DNA from: Pseudomonas mosselii
GTDB lineage: Bacteria > Pseudomonadota > Gammaproteobacteria > Pseudomonadales > Pseudomonadaceae
Length of the DNA stretch: 64,000 nt
Direction: 5' to 3'
Assembly (NCBI RefSeq): GCF_005796105.1
Contig: NZ_VAUO01000001.1
Coordinates: forward strand, 1 to 64,000
Shown here: positions 26,232-35,852 of the stretch, one piece after another
Position numbering within the stretch: position 1 is the first letter of the stretch
Layout: each line of letters starts with the position of its first letter
Position numbers and translations under genes: made by a program
Notes under the pieces: model-generated
Told to the model about the DNA's origin: nothing
The model's input: the letters and a program-made list of their open reading frames with translations, nothing else
Database searches by the model: none

Positions 26232-28154
26232 ATGTCTATCTGGCTTACCAACCTCACTGTTGCCAGGAAGCTGATGATCGGCTTCGGTTTACTGTTGCTG
26301 ATGGGCGTACTGAGCTTTGCGGCAGGTTGGAACGCCATCCACAATTTGTCTTACCGGATGGATCGCATGAGTGTGGTCAACCGGTTGATGGAGGACTTTT
26401 CCAAACTGCGCCTGGAGCGTGCGGCGTACGTGCAAAGCGAAGGCGACCAACAGGCTGCCAGAGCGCTACAGGAAAAAATTGTCGCGATTGGGCAAACCCT
26501 GGACGCGCTCAAGGGCTTTTTCAAGAATGAAATCAATGTCCGGCGCATCGCGGCCATGTCCGAGCACCTCATCGCCTACCAAGGTGGTATCGAGGCGCTC
26601 GGACAGACCTATCAGCAGATCGAGCAGTCGCGTGCTGTGCGTCGAAGCAGCGGCGATAGCACGCTGAAAGGCTTGGATGAGCTTAATGGACTACTGGGCA
26701 ATGATGATGGCTCAGGGGCTACCAGCCTTTACAAGGCGATCAAGGACCTGCAGATGCAGTTTTTGTATGCGCGCTTTGAAACGCGTGCGTACACTTATGC
26801 TGGCAATGGTAGTGCCAAGCAGTACAGCGCGGCCATGGATGCAGTCAACGCAACGTTGACTCGCTTGCAATCGCTGCGTGACGCGTTGCACGGCACGCGT
26901 GCAACGTTGCTCGATGAGTTGGCGCAATCCATCCAGGCCTATCGTGACTCGCTGGATACCCATCGTGCGGCACTGACGCGTATCGAGGGGGCGCTTGGCG
27001 ACATTCAGAAGCACGGCGACGCGTTGCTGGGTACTAGCCAGGAACTGTATGAGCAGCAAATGCAGTCGCGCTTGGACGATACCCGGGATGCGACCTGGAC
27101 ACTGCTCACCTGCCTTGTCCTGGCGCTGTTGTTGGGTGGGGCTGCTGCCCTGCTGATCACGCGTCAGATCGTGCCACCGCTGCATGCTGCGTTGAACCGC
27201 GTGCAACGTGTAGCCGAAGGCGACCTGACCCTCCAGCCCCACACGTTGCGCAAAGACGAAATAGGGCAGTTGGAAGAAGGGTTGCAACGCATGACCAGCA
27301 GTTTGCGCGCGCTGGTTGGCCATATCGATGATGGAGCAACGCAAATTGCCAGTGCTACCGAGCAGTTGTCGGCGATTACTCAGCAGACCCGTGCAGGGGC
27401 CGACGAGCAAATGAAGGAAACTGAACAAGTGGCCGCAGCCATGCATGAAATGACCACCTCGGTGCAGGATGTAGCACGTAATGCGGTCGAAACCGCGCGC
27501 TCGGTCGATCAGGCAACGCAAGAGGCGCTCAGCGGTGCGCAGATCGTCAAAAATGCCATTGATCGCATTGAAAACCTGTCTGCCGAAGTCGATCTGACCA
27601 GTGCCGCCGTTGGCACCCTGGCGCAGGAAAGTGGGCGGATCGGCAGCATGCTCGATGTGATCAAGTCCGTGGCTGAGCAGACTAACCTGCTGGCCTTGAA
27701 TGCTGCCATCGAGGCTGCGCGTGCGGGCGAGGCGGGTCGTGGCTTCGCCGTGGTGGCCGATGAAGTCCGCGCCTTGGCGCAGAGGACGCAGCGCTCCACC
27801 GAGGATATCGAACAGCTCATCGCGGCGTTGCGCCAAGGAACCCTCGAGGCCGTGCAGCGTATGGAAACCAGCCGTGGCCTGACCGGCGAAAGTGTCCAGT
27901 TGGCCCGCGATGCAGGGTTGGCGTTGGACAATATCACCGACAGCATGGGCGGTATCCAGGGACGGACGCAACAGATCGCCGCTGCCGCCGAAGAACAGGG
28001 CGCCGTGGCCGAGGACATCAACCGCAATATATTGAGTGTTCGTGACATTACCGAGCAGGCGCATACCGCCAGCGAACAGACCAGTACCGCTAGCCTGGAG
28101 CTGGCTGGGTTGGGCAGCGCCTTGCAGGCGCAGGTGCGACGGTTTCAGGTGTAA
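26232..28154 (+). CDS. Methyl-accepting chemotaxis receptor with HBM-type sensor domain
   Basis: A 640-residue chemoreceptor: TM1 ~10-32; a long all-helical periplasmic sensor ~33-288 of helical bimodular (HBM) type, twice the length of a four-helix bundle; TM2 ~289-311; HAMP ~312-365; and a signalling domain with the conserved hairpin tip ([13 protein letters not shown]) near residues 478-492. Characterised HBM receptors of P. putida, McpS and McpQ, bind TCA acids and citrate. Location 24 bp after the porin makes it a likely tricarboxylate chemoreceptor. The C-terminus lacks a CheR-binding pentapeptide. Confidence 0.9.
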   Translation: MSIWLTNLTVARKLMIGFGLLLLMGVLSFAAGWNAIHNLSYRMDRMSVVNRLMEDFSKLRLERAAYVQSEGDQQAARALQEKIVAIGQTLDALKGFFKNEINVRRIAAMSEHLIAYQGGIEALGQTYQQIEQSRAVRRSSGDSTLKGLDELNGLLGNDDGSGATSLYKAIKDLQMQFLYARFETRAYTYAGNGSAKQYSAAMDAVNATLTRLQSLRDALHGTRATLLDELAQSIQAYRDSLDTHRAALTRIEGALGDIQKHGDALLGTSQELYEQQMQSRLDDTRDATWTLLTCLVLALLLGGAAALLITRQIVPPLHAALNRVQRVAEGDLTLQPHTLRKDEIGQLEEGLQRMTSSLRALVGHIDDGATQIASATEQLSAITQQTRAGADEQMKETEQVAAAMHEMTTSVQDVARNAVETARSVDQATQEALSGAQIVKNAIDRIENLSAEVDLTSAAVGTLAQESGRIGSMLDVIKSVAEQTNLLALNAAIEAARAGEAGRGFAVVADEVRALAQRTQRSTEDIEQLIAALRQGTLEAVQRMETSRGLTGESVQLARDAGLALDNITDSMGGIQGRTQQIAAAAEEQGAVAEDINRNILSVRDITEQAHTASEQTSTASLELAGLGSALQAQVRRFQV

Positions 28155-28169
28155 CGTCAGCCTTGGCGT

Positions 28170-28191
28170 GGGCCCACCCTGCTGTGGGCCC
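28170..28191. terminator. Hairpin between converging MCP and nhaA genes
   Basis: GGGCCCAC and GTGGGCCC pair around a six-base loop between the two converging stop codons. It is a likely bidirectional transcription stop, though without long T-runs. Confidence 0.55.
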
Positions 28192-28204
28192 GGATACGCG
28201 TGAT

Positions 28205-29407
28205 TCAGTGCTTGGGCATGGGCGCCAGACGCAAGATCAGGCAGCCAATCACCGCCGAGAGCAGCGAACCCAGGAGGATGCCGATCTTTGCCGCATCGAC
28301 CTTCTCCGGCTGTCCTGGGAACGCCAGTTCACCGATGAACAGGCTCATGGTGAAGCCAATGCCACACAGCATCGCCACGCCGTAGATCTGTAGCCAACTG
28401 GCGCCCTGGGGCTTGCTGGCAAGGCCGCTCTTGACCGCCAGTAGCACGCCAGCGAATACCCCCAACTGCTTGCCCAACAGCAGGCCCAGAGCGATGGCCA
28501 GGGGCAGGGGAGCAAACAGATCGCCCAGGCTCAGGTTGCCAAACGACACACCCGCGTTGACAAATCCGAAGGCCGGCACGATCAGGAACCCCACCCACGG
28601 CGCGAGGCTGTGTTCCAGGCGCAGTAACGGGCTGGCACCGCTCGGCTGGCCCGTGCCTGGGCGATAGGGAATCAGCAGCGCGCCGACCACCCCGGCGATG
28701 GTTGCGTGCACACCTGACAGCAGGGTGAAGTACCACAGGACCATGATCGCCAGCAGATACGGCCACAGCGCGACTACCCGCAGGCGGTTGAAGGCCAGCA
28801 GCAGCCCTACCACGGCGCCTGCACCGGCCAGTGCCATTAGGTCGATCGATGAGGTGTAGAACAACGCGATGATCGCTACTGCGCCCATGTCGTCGATGAT
28901 CGCCACCGAGACCAGCATCACCTTGAGCGACAACGGTGCATGCCGGCCGAGCAGCGCCAGGGCGCCGACCGCGAAGGCGATGTCGGTGGCGGCGGGTATC
29001 GCCCAGCCGCTGGCCAACTCCGGCTGGCCATTCGATACGGCCAGGTAGATCAGTGCGGGGGTGGCCATGCCCATCAGCGCGGGCAGCGCAGGCAGGCGAC
29101 GTTGCTCCCAGCTGGCCAGGCGTCCATCGACCAGCTCGCGCTTGATCTCAAGCCCCACCAGCAGGAAAAACACGGCCATCAAGCCGTCGTTGATCCATAG
29201 ATGAACGGTCATCGGGCCAAGTTTTTCGGTCAGCGTCGGGCCCACGGCCAGGTGCAGCAAATGCTGGTAGGCGCTGGCTGCGGGGCTGTTGGCAAGGATG
29301 ATGGCCAGGGCGGCGGTAATCATCAGCAGTACGCCGCCGGTGGCTTCGCTGCTGAGCAGGCGGCGCAGCACGGAGCGTTGTTGCAGGGAGGTCAGTGGTG
29401 CATTCAT
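28205..29407 (-). CDS. nhaA: NhaA Na+/H+ antiporter
   Basis: A 400-residue antiporter with ~12 membrane segments. NhaA signatures are visible: Phe-Phe-Leu-Leu-Val-Gly-Leu-Glu-Ile-Lys-Arg-Glu near residue 75, Ala-Ala-Thr-Asp-Ile-Ala-Phe-Ala near 130, and Ile-Asp-Asp-Met-Gly-Ala-Val near 163, the ion-binding Asp pair. It exports Na+ in exchange for H+. The ATG at 29407 has a GAGGA at proper spacing; an in-frame ATG at 29425 lacks one. The reading frame stays open a further ~300 bp upstream, but that stretch is a structured leader rather than protein. Confidence 0.93.
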   Translation of the reverse strand: MNAPLTSLQQRSVLRRLLSSEATGGVLLMITAALAIILANSPAASAYQHLLHLAVGPTLTEKLGPMTVHLWINDGLMAVFFLLVGLEIKRELVDGRLASWEQRRLPALPALMGMATPALIYLAVSNGQPELASGWAIPAATDIAFAVGALALLGRHAPLSLKVMLVSVAIIDDMGAVAIIALFYTSSIDLMALAGAGAVVGLLLAFNRLRVVALWPYLLAIMVLWYFTLLSGVHATIAGVVGALLIPYRPGTGQPSGASPLLRLEHSLAPWVGFLIVPAFGFVNAGVSFGNLSLGDLFAPLPLAIALGLLLGKQLGVFAGVLLAVKSGLASKPQGASWLQIYGVAMLCGIGFTMSLFIGELAFPGQPEKVDAAKIGILLGSLLSAVIGCLILRLAPMPKH

Positions 29408-29808
29408 GCGCGGGTCCTCGTTCATGGCGTCGCCCAAACCAACGCGGCGCGACGAACGGCGGACACGACAAGGCGCTGGCTCCGACGGTGACGGGCCACG
29501 ATGGCGCAGGGCGAGAAGAAGGAAAAGTGGGATAGCGCAACATGCCTTGCCGTACAAGAACGGCAAGGGCAGGGCCATAGCGAAAGGAGGCATGCGTGCA
29601 ACATGGACGGATCTCACGGAAAACAAATGAATGTTCTCCGTATTCGGGAAAGCTCCCGGGCGCACGCAGCACACGCCTGGCGACGATCTTAGCCAAGTAG
29701 ACAAGATTTTACCCTGTCTAATTGCATCCAAATATTGCGGTAGTTATTTACCTCCGCCCCCATGGCCGGGCCGCGGACTTTGCCCGAGTGCTTGGGCGCA
29801 AGACGGCG
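29408..29808 (-). promoter_or_regulatory. Long structured leader/promoter of nhaA
   Basis: 401 bp lie between nhaA and the MFS gene. Read toward nhaA they contain a 10-bp stem (29616-29625 with 29632-29641, one G-U, loop of six) and an 8-bp perfect stem CCTTGCCG / CGGCAAGG (29545-29568). They also contain the palindrome described at 29698-29720. Strong hairpins ahead of an ion antiporter resemble RNA-controlled nhaA leaders known in other proteobacteria (nhaA-I, nhaA-II and Na+-I motif classes). I cannot assign it to one of these by eye. Confidence 0.45.
29698..29720. promoter_or_regulatory. Interrupted palindrome upstream of nhaA
   Basis: TAGACA and TGTCTA arms are separated by 11 bases (23 bp in all), and the adjacent base pair nearly extends them (7 of 8). 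It is a candidate operator for a dimeric regulator, ~290 bp upstream of the nhaA start. Confidence 0.35.
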
Positions 29809-30978
29809 CTACGGCACGCTGACTGCCAGCTTGGCGCGGTTGCCCAGCCACACCAGCAGCAGTCCCAGCGCCGCCAGCATGCCGCCTGCCATCGGCACGG
29901 CTGCGTAACCCAGGTCCAGACTGATCACTGCACCGCCTAAGGCTGCGCCCAGGGCATTACCCAGGTTGAATGCGCCGACATTGATCGACGAGGCCAGCCC
30001 AGGTGCTTCGATGGCTGCGGTCATCACCCGCATTTGCAGCGGTGGCACCACGGCGAAGGTGAACACGCCCCACACCAGCAGGGCGATCGCTGCACCGAGG
30101 TGGCTGCCAAGCGCCAGCGGCATCAGCAGCATGATTACCGCCAGTACGCCGAGGAAGATCCGCGCCGCGCCATCGAGCGACCAGTCCGCCAGCTTACCGC
30201 CCAAGCTATTGCCCAGCGTGAAACCGACCCCGATCAGCACTAGGCCGAGGGTGACGAAGCTGGCAGAAGCACCGGTCAGCTCGGCCAGCACGGGGGCGAC
30301 GTAGGTGTACAGGGTGAACATGGCGCCAGCACCCAGCACCGTAGTAGCCATGGCCAACAGCACCCTGGGGCGGGCGATCACCGCCAGCTCCTTGCGTACA
30401 TGCGGCACCTGGCCACGCTCACCTTTGGGCAGGGCGTACCACAGCGCGGCAATGGCCAGTAGACCTAGCACGGCGGTCCCGGCGAACGCCATGCGCCAGC
30501 CCACCTGCTGGCCGAGCCAGGTGGCTGCTGGCACGCCGCCGATGTTGGCGATGGTCAGGCCCATGAACATCGTGGCCACGGCGCTGGCCTGCTTGTCGCG
30601 GGGCACCACGCTGGCGGCCACCACCGCACCCAGGCCGAAAAAGGCGCCGTGGTTGAGGCTGGTGATCATGCGCGAGACGAGCAGGGTGTAGTAATCCGGT
30701 GCCAGTGCCGAGAGCAGGTTGCCGAGGGTGAAGATACTCATCAGCAGCATCAGCGCGGCGCGCTTGCCAAAACGGCTGAACAGCAGGGTCATGATCGGCG
30801 CGCCGACCATCACGCCGATGGCGTAGGCGGTGATCAGCATGCCGGCGCTGGGGATGCTCGCACCAACGCCTTCGGCGATCACCGGCAGCAGGCCCATGGG
30901 GGTGAACTCAGTGGTGCCGATGCCAAAGGCGCCGATGGCCAGGGCTAACAGGACACGTTTGGGGTGAAGCGCGTTCAT
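29809..30978 (-). CDS. MFS transporter, AraJ/YdhP-like exporter
   Basis: A 389-residue, 12-segment major facilitator. The N-terminus Ala-Leu-Ala-Ile-Gly-Ala-Phe-Gly-Ile-Gly-Thr-Thr-Glu-Phe is typical of the DHA1 sugar-efflux/AraJ-type group. Motif A in the first cytoplasmic loop is degenerate (Arg-Phe-Gly-Lys-Arg). Substrate cannot be predicted. It lies 93 bp downstream of the aldo/keto reductase gene on the same strand, so the two could be co-transcribed. Confidence 0.8.
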   Translation of the reverse strand: MNALHPKRVLLALAIGAFGIGTTEFTPMGLLPVIAEGVGASIPSAGMLITAYAIGVMVGAPIMTLLFSRFGKRAALMLLMSIFTLGNLLSALAPDYYTLLVSRMITSLNHGAFFGLGAVVAASVVPRDKQASAVATMFMGLTIANIGGVPAATWLGQQVGWRMAFAGTAVLGLLAIAALWYALPKGERGQVPHVRKELAVIARPRVLLAMATTVLGAGAMFTLYTYVAPVLAELTGASASFVTLGLVLIGVGFTLGNSLGGKLADWSLDGAARIFLGVLAVIMLLMPLALGSHLGAAIALLVWGVFTFAVVPPLQMRVMTAAIEAPGLASSINVGAFNLGNALGAALGGAVISLDLGYAAVPMAGGMLAALGLLLVWLGNRAKLAVSVP

Positions 30979-31071
30979 CTAAAACTCCGCGATGAAAATA
31001 TCATGGGGGCGCGCGAACAGGGCTGGCGGGCGAAACGTTTGCTGCCGCCAGGCCCATACTGGCGAAGTGGT

Positions 31072-31875
31072 TCAGTCCCAGATCGGCGCCAGGTTATCCG
31101 GGCTGACTTCACGGCCGTTGCGTTCCAAACCTTCGATACGTGCCATGTCGTCGGCATCCAGACGCAGGCTCTGGGCGAGCAGGTTGCTGGCCAGGTTTTC
31201 GCGTTGGGTCGATGACGGGATCACCGCATAGCCCAATTGCAGGGCCCAGGCCAGTGCCACTTGGGCAACCGTGGCCTTGTGCTTGGCGGCGATCTGAGCC
31301 AGGACCGGGTCCTTGAGCACCTTGCCGTAGGCCAGGGTCATGTACGAGGTGACGGCGATGCCTTGGTCCTTCAGGAAGGTGGCCAGCTTGGTGTTCTGCA
31401 GGTACGGGCTCAGCTCGATCTGGTTGGTGGCGATTTCACCCTGGCCGACCACCTCGATGGCCTGGCGGGTCAGCTCGATGTTGAAGTTGGAAATACCAAT
31501 CTGGCGGGTCAGACCGAGCTTTTTCGCTTCGGCCAACGCGCTCATGTATTCGCGCAGTTCAACCCCGTTATTGGGGGCCGGCCAGTGGATCAGCAGCAAG
31601 TCGACCTGATCGGTGCGCAGCTTTGCCAGGCTCTCGCGCAGGCTGGGCACAAGCTTGTCGGCGGCATAATTGTCGACCCAGATCTTGGTGGTGATGAACA
31701 GTTCCTCGCGCGGTACGCCGCTTTCGGCGATGGCTTGGCCGACTTCGGCTTCGTTCTTGTAGATCTGTGCCGTGTCGATGGCACGGTAGCCCAGCGCCAG
31801 TGCGGCCTTGACCGAGTCGATGACAGTTTGACCGGTGAGGCGGAAGGTGCCGAGGCCGAAGGAAGGGATGCTCAT
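31072..31875 (-). CDS. dkgB: Aldo/keto reductase, DkgB-like (2,5-diketo-D-gluconate reductase B)
   Basis: A 267-residue AKR of DkgB length. The catalytic tetrad is intact: Asp34, Tyr39, Lys64 and His97 (His-Trp-Pro). The cofactor-side motif Ile-Pro-Ser-Ser-Thr-Gln-Arg-Glu-Asn near residue 222 is present. It reduces aldehydes and keto-sugars, including methylglyoxal, with NADPH. The start at 31875 ([10 protein letters not shown]) fits the family; residues upstream in frame do not. Confidence 0.85.
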   Translation of the reverse strand: MSIPSFGLGTFRLTGQTVIDSVKAALALGYRAIDTAQIYKNEAEVGQAIAESGVPREELFITTKIWVDNYAADKLVPSLRESLAKLRTDQVDLLLIHWPAPNNGVELREYMSALAEAKKLGLTRQIGISNFNIELTRQAIEVVGQGEIATNQIELSPYLQNTKLATFLKDQGIAVTSYMTLAYGKVLKDPVLAQIAAKHKATVAQVALAWALQLGYAVIPSSTQRENLASNLLAQSLRLDADDMARIEGLERNGREVSPDNLAPIWD

Positions 31876-32140
31876 GGGTATACTCCTGACCAGTGAAGAG
31901 GGCTGCGAACCCTGGCCCGTGTGCCATGGGTTCGGGTATATGGCCGGCAGTGTGCGGGTTTGGTTCACGTTGATTAAGCCTGCGTGGGGCCAAGGTCCTT
32001 TGATTTGAAGTCACGAATCGATTGCAGGAGCGTGAGTGAGGCGGCGTAATGCCGGCTGTCATGTGTTCGCCGCATAGCTGTCACCGCCCTGCAACTCGCG
32101 CCCGGTGCAATGGCCGCATCGTGAATTCAGGAGCGTGGCC

Positions 32141-33502
32141 ATGGAACTGTGTGTCATCGGGGCAGGGTACGTGGGGCTGGTGACGGCGGCCTGTTTCGCC
32201 GAAATGGGCAACCGCGTGGTGTGCCTGGAGCATGACCAGGCACGTCTGGCACAGTTGCGCCAGGGTCAGTGCCCAATCTACGAACCGGGCCTGCAAAGCC
32301 TGCTGCAGGAGGGCCTGCACAGCGGCCAATTGGCTTTCACCGACCAGTGGCGCCAGGCCCTGGCCAAGGCTGAGGTGGTGTTCATCGCGGTCGGTACGCC
32401 CAGTCAGGAAGACGGCTCGGCCGACCTGCAACATGTGTTGGCTGTAGCCGACAGCCTCGGGCGGCACCTGCTTCGTGCCTGCCTGGTGGTGAACAAGTCG
32501 ACGGTGCCGGTGGGCACTGCCGAGCGCGTGGCCCGGCAGGTTGCAATTGGCCTGCGCGAGCGCGGTGTGCGTTTTACCGTGGAGGTGGCGAGCAACCCCG
32601 AGTTTCTCAAGGAGGGCAGCGCCATCGAGGACTTCCTGCGTCCCGACCGGATCATCATCGGGCGCGACAGCGAGCAAGCCGGGCAATGCCTGCAGCGGCT
32701 GTACGCGCCGTTCGTGCGCAACCGCGAGCGTATCCTTTTGATGACCCCGCGCGCCGCCGAATTCACCAAGTATGCGGCCAACGCTTTTCTCGCCACCAAG
32801 ATTTCCTTCGTCAACGAACTGGCGATGTTGTGCGGGCACCTGGGGGTAGATATCGAGCAGGTGCGCCATGGCATCGGCAGTGACCAGCGCATTGGTAGCC
32901 ATTTCATCTACGCCGGCTGTGGCTATGGCGGCTCGTGCTTTCCCAAGGATGTCCGTGCGCTGGTGCATTGCGCTGAGCAACAGGGGTTCGAGCCGGCGAT
33001 CCTGAAGGCGGTGCAGGCGCGTAATGCCGAGCAGAAAACCGTGCTTTTCGCAGCGCTTTACCAGCATTTTGGCGGTTTTTTACGCGGGCGGCAGGTCGCG
33101 CTGTGGGGGCTGGCCTTTAAGCCAGGGACCGATGATCTGCGTGAAGCGCCGAGCTTGGTGCTGCTCGACGCCCTGCTGGCTGCCGGAGCGAGGGTCCAGG
33201 CGTGCGATCCTGCGGCCACCGCCGGGGTCGCGGCCCGCTATCCGCAGGCCCTGGCCAGCGGCCAATTGCGCCTGGGCGAAGACCCTTATGCCTGTGTCGA
33301 AGGGGCAGATGCGCTGGTGTTGCTGACCGAATGGAAGCAGTTTCGCCAGCCCGATTTCGTGCGTGTACGGGGCCTGATGCGCATGCCGGTGCTGTTCGAT
33401 GGACGCAATATTTACGATCCGTCGGAACTAACTACACTGGGATATCTCTATCATGGCATCGGTCGTCCGCAGGCGGGGCATTGTAAGGTGACCGCCGCCT
33501 GA
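32141..33502 (+). CDS. ugd: UDP-glucose 6-dehydrogenase
   Basis: A 453-residue NAD-dependent enzyme: N-terminal Rossmann motif Gly-Ala-Gly-Tyr-Val-Gly-Leu, catalytic cysteine in Tyr-Gly-Gly-Ser-Cys-Phe-Pro-Lys-Asp (~residue 265), and a C-terminal UDP-binding domain. It oxidises UDP-glucose to UDP-glucuronate for exopolysaccharide or LPS modification. A CAGGAG ribosome site precedes the ATG at 32141. galU, whose product makes its substrate, follows 49 bp downstream. Confidence 0.93.
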   Translation: MELCVIGAGYVGLVTAACFAEMGNRVVCLEHDQARLAQLRQGQCPIYEPGLQSLLQEGLHSGQLAFTDQWRQALAKAEVVFIAVGTPSQEDGSADLQHVLAVADSLGRHLLRACLVVNKSTVPVGTAERVARQVAIGLRERGVRFTVEVASNPEFLKEGSAIEDFLRPDRIIIGRDSEQAGQCLQRLYAPFVRNRERILLMTPRAAEFTKYAANAFLATKISFVNELAMLCGHLGVDIEQVRHGIGSDQRIGSHFIYAGCGYGGSCFPKDVRALVHCAEQQGFEPAILKAVQARNAEQKTVLFAALYQHFGGFLRGRQVALWGLAFKPGTDDLREAPSLVLLDALLAAGARVQACDPAATAGVAARYPQALASGQLRLGEDPYACVEGADALVLLTEWKQFRQPDFVRVRGLMRMPVLFDGRNIYDPSELTTLGYLYHGIGRPQAGHCKVTAA

Positions 33503-33551
33503 TTAGACTGCGCCGAATTTCGTACGCAAAGCCCTTCGTTAAAGGACGTAT

Positions 33552-34391
33552 ATGATCAAGAAATGCTTGTTCCCGGCCGCCGGTTACGGCACCCGCTTCC
33601 TGCCTGCTACCAAAGCCATGCCCAAGGAAATGCTGCCGGTGGTCAACAAGCCACTGATCCAGTATGGCGTTGAAGAGGCACTGGCCGCCGGCCTGAACGA
33701 GATCTCCATCGTCACCGGTCGCGGCAAGCGTGCCCTTGAAGACCACTTCGACATCAGCTACGAGCTGGAAAACCAGATCAAGGGCACCGACAAGGAGAAA
33801 TACCTGGTCGGCATCCGTCGCCTGCTTGACGAGTGCTCCTTCGCCTACACCCGCCAAACCGAGATGAAAGGCCTGGGCCATGCGATCCTGACTGGCCGCC
33901 CACTGATTGGCGACGAACCGTTCGCGGTAGTGCTGGCGGACGACCTATGCGTCAACCTCGACGGTGACGGCGTGCTCGCGCAAATGGTCGCGTTGTACAA
34001 GAAGTACCGCTGCTCGATCGTCGCCATTCAGGAAGTCGATCCGCAAGAAACCAACAAGTACGGCGTCATTGCCGGTGAAGAGATCAAGGACGGCATCTTC
34101 CGCGTTGACTCGATGGTCGAGAAGCCCAAGCCAGAAGACGCCCCGTCCAACCTGGCGATCATCGGTCGCTATATCCTGACCCCTGACATCTTCGAGAAGA
34201 TCGAGCAGACCGAACCGGGTAAAGGCGGCGAAATCCAGATCACCGACGCGCTGATGAAGCAAGCCGCTGAAGGCAACGTGATCGCCTACAAGTTCAAGGG
34301 CCGTCGTTTCGACTGCGGTGGCGCCGAAGGCTACATCGAGGCGACCAACTTCTGCTTCGAGAACTTCTACAAGACTGGCAAGGCTTACTGA
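33552..34391 (+). CDS. galU: UTP-glucose-1-phosphate uridylyltransferase
   Basis: A 279-residue protein of standard GalU length. It has the nucleotide-binding signature Phe-Pro-Ala-Ala-Gly-Tyr-Gly-Thr-Arg-Phe-Leu-Pro-Ala-Thr-Lys at residues ~7-21 and Glu-Lys-Pro-Lys-Pro near residue 192. It forms UDP-glucose from glucose-1-phosphate and UTP. AAAGGA precedes the start. With ugd it forms a two-gene unit closed by a strong terminator. Confidence 0.96.
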   Translation: MIKKCLFPAAGYGTRFLPATKAMPKEMLPVVNKPLIQYGVEEALAAGLNEISIVTGRGKRALEDHFDISYELENQIKGTDKEKYLVGIRRLLDECSFAYTRQTEMKGLGHAILTGRPLIGDEPFAVVLADDLCVNLDGDGVLAQMVALYKKYRCSIVAIQEVDPQETNKYGVIAGEEIKDGIFRVDSMVEKPKPEDAPSNLAIIGRYILTPDIFEKIEQTEPGKGGEIQITDALMKQAAEGNVIAYKFKGRRFDCGGAEGYIEATNFCFENFYKTGKAY

Positions 34392-34412
34392 TCGAGCCTG
34401 GCAAGTCACGGA

Positions 34413-34437
34413 GCCACCCCTCGGGGTGGCTTTTTTG
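34413..34437 (+). terminator. Rho-independent terminator after galU
   Basis: AGCCACCCC pairs perfectly with GGGGTGGCT around a 2-3 base loop and is followed by a six-T run. It lies 22 bp after the galU stop. Confidence 0.92.
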
Positions 34438-34489
34438 TTTGCGGCGGCCAACGGCGCTATGCTGGGCGCCTGCCTAGGAGACTCAACGC

Positions 34490-35845
34490 ATGGCTTACGA
34501 TTTTGATCTGTTCGTGATTGGCGCCGGTTCTGGCGGTGTACGTGCGGCGCGCTTCGCCGCAGGCTTCGGCGCCAAGGTGGCGGTGGCTGAAAGCCGCTAT
34601 CTGGGGGGCACCTGCGTCAACGTGGGGTGTGTGCCCAAGAAACTGATGGTCTACGCTGCACACGTGGCCGACGAGCTGGAACAGGCCGCAGGCTTCGGTT
34701 GGACCCTGGAAGAGGGGCATTTCGACTGGGGCACGTTGATCGCCAACAAGAACCGTGAGATCGAGCGCCTCAACGGCATCTACCGCAACTTGCTGGTCAA
34801 TAGCGGCGTTACCCTGTTGCAGGGCCATGCCCGCATTACCGGCGCCAACGAAGTGGAAGTCGAGGGCCAGCGCTACAGCGCGGCCAACATCCTCATCGCC
34901 ACCGGTGGCTGGCCGCAAGTGCCGGACATCCCGGGCAAGGAGCTGGCCATCACCTCCAACGAGGCGTTCTACCTCAAGCAACTGCCGCGTCGCGTGCTGG
35001 TCGTGGGCGGGGGCTACATCGCCGTGGAGTTCGCCGGGATCTTCCAGGGCCTGGGCGCCGACACCACGCTGCTGTACCGGGGTGATCTGTTCCTGCGCGG
35101 CTTCGACGGCTCGGTGCGCACGCACCTGAAAGAAGAGCTGGAAAAGCGCGGCCTGAACCTGCAATTCAACGCGGATATCCAGCGCATCGACAAGCTTGAG
35201 GGTGGCAGCCTCAAGGCCACCCTCAAGGATGGCCGCGAGCTGGTCGCCGATTGCGTGTTCTACGCCACTGGGCGCCGCCCGATGCTGGATAACCTAGGCC
35301 TTGAGAACACAGGCGTGGAGCTGGATGAGCGCGGCTACATTCGCGTGGATGAGCAGTACCAGACCACCGCGCCGTCGATCCTGGCCATTGGCGATGTGAT
35401 CGGTCGAGTGCAACTGACCCCGGTTGCGCTGGCTGAGGGTATGGCCGTGGCCCGCCGCCTGTTCAAGCCTGAGCAGTACCGCCCGGTGGACTACCGCAAC
35501 ATCCCCACTGCGGTGTTCAGCCAGCCGCCAATCGGCACCGTGGGCCTGACCGAGGAGCAGGCGCTGGAAGCCGGGCACAAGGTACAGATCTTCGAGAGCC
35601 GCTTCCGAGCCATGAAGTTGTCCCTCACCGACATCCAGGAGAAGACCCTGATGAAGCTGGTGGTGGATGCCGAGACCGACAAGGTGCTGGGCTGCCACAT
35701 GGTCGGGCCAGATGCTGGCGAGATCGTCCAGGGCCTGGGTATCGCGCTCAAGGCCGGGGCGACCAAGCAGCAGTTCGACGAGACCATCGGCGTGCACCCG
35801 ACTGCTGCTGAAGAGTTCGTCACCATGCGCAGCGTGACACGCTGA
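34490..35845 (+). CDS. gor: Glutathione-disulfide reductase
   Basis: A 451-residue flavoprotein disulfide reductase. It shows an FAD motif Gly-Ala-Gly-Ser-Gly-Gly at the N-terminus, the redox-active disulfide Gly-Gly-Thr-Cys-Val-Asn-Val-Gly-Cys (~Cys42/Cys47), an NADPH motif Gly-Gly-Gly-Tyr-Ile-Ala-Val-Glu-Phe (~residue 173), and C-terminal His-Pro-Thr with catalytic His. It regenerates reduced glutathione. It is a single gene preceded by the galU terminator. Confidence 0.95.
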   Translation: MAYDFDLFVIGAGSGGVRAARFAAGFGAKVAVAESRYLGGTCVNVGCVPKKLMVYAAHVADELEQAAGFGWTLEEGHFDWGTLIANKNREIERLNGIYRNLLVNSGVTLLQGHARITGANEVEVEGQRYSAANILIATGGWPQVPDIPGKELAITSNEAFYLKQLPRRVLVVGGGYIAVEFAGIFQGLGADTTLLYRGDLFLRGFDGSVRTHLKEELEKRGLNLQFNADIQRIDKLEGGSLKATLKDGRELVADCVFYATGRRPMLDNLGLENTGVELDERGYIRVDEQYQTTAPSILAIGDVIGRVQLTPVALAEGMAVARRLFKPEQYRPVDYRNIPTAVFSQPPIGTVGLTEEQALEAGHKVQIFESRFRAMKLSLTDIQEKTLMKLVVDAETDKVLGCHMVGPDAGEIVQGLGIALKAGATKQQFDETIGVHPTAAEEFVTMRSVTR

Positions 35846-35852
35846 TAGCGCC

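Noticed and set aside
29592..29691. Short plus-strand ORFs after an AAAGGAGG sequence within the nhaA leader
   Set aside because: Spacing from the purine run to either ATG is poor (1-2 or 13 bp) and the peptides are unremarkable. The sequence is better explained as leader RNA on the other strand.
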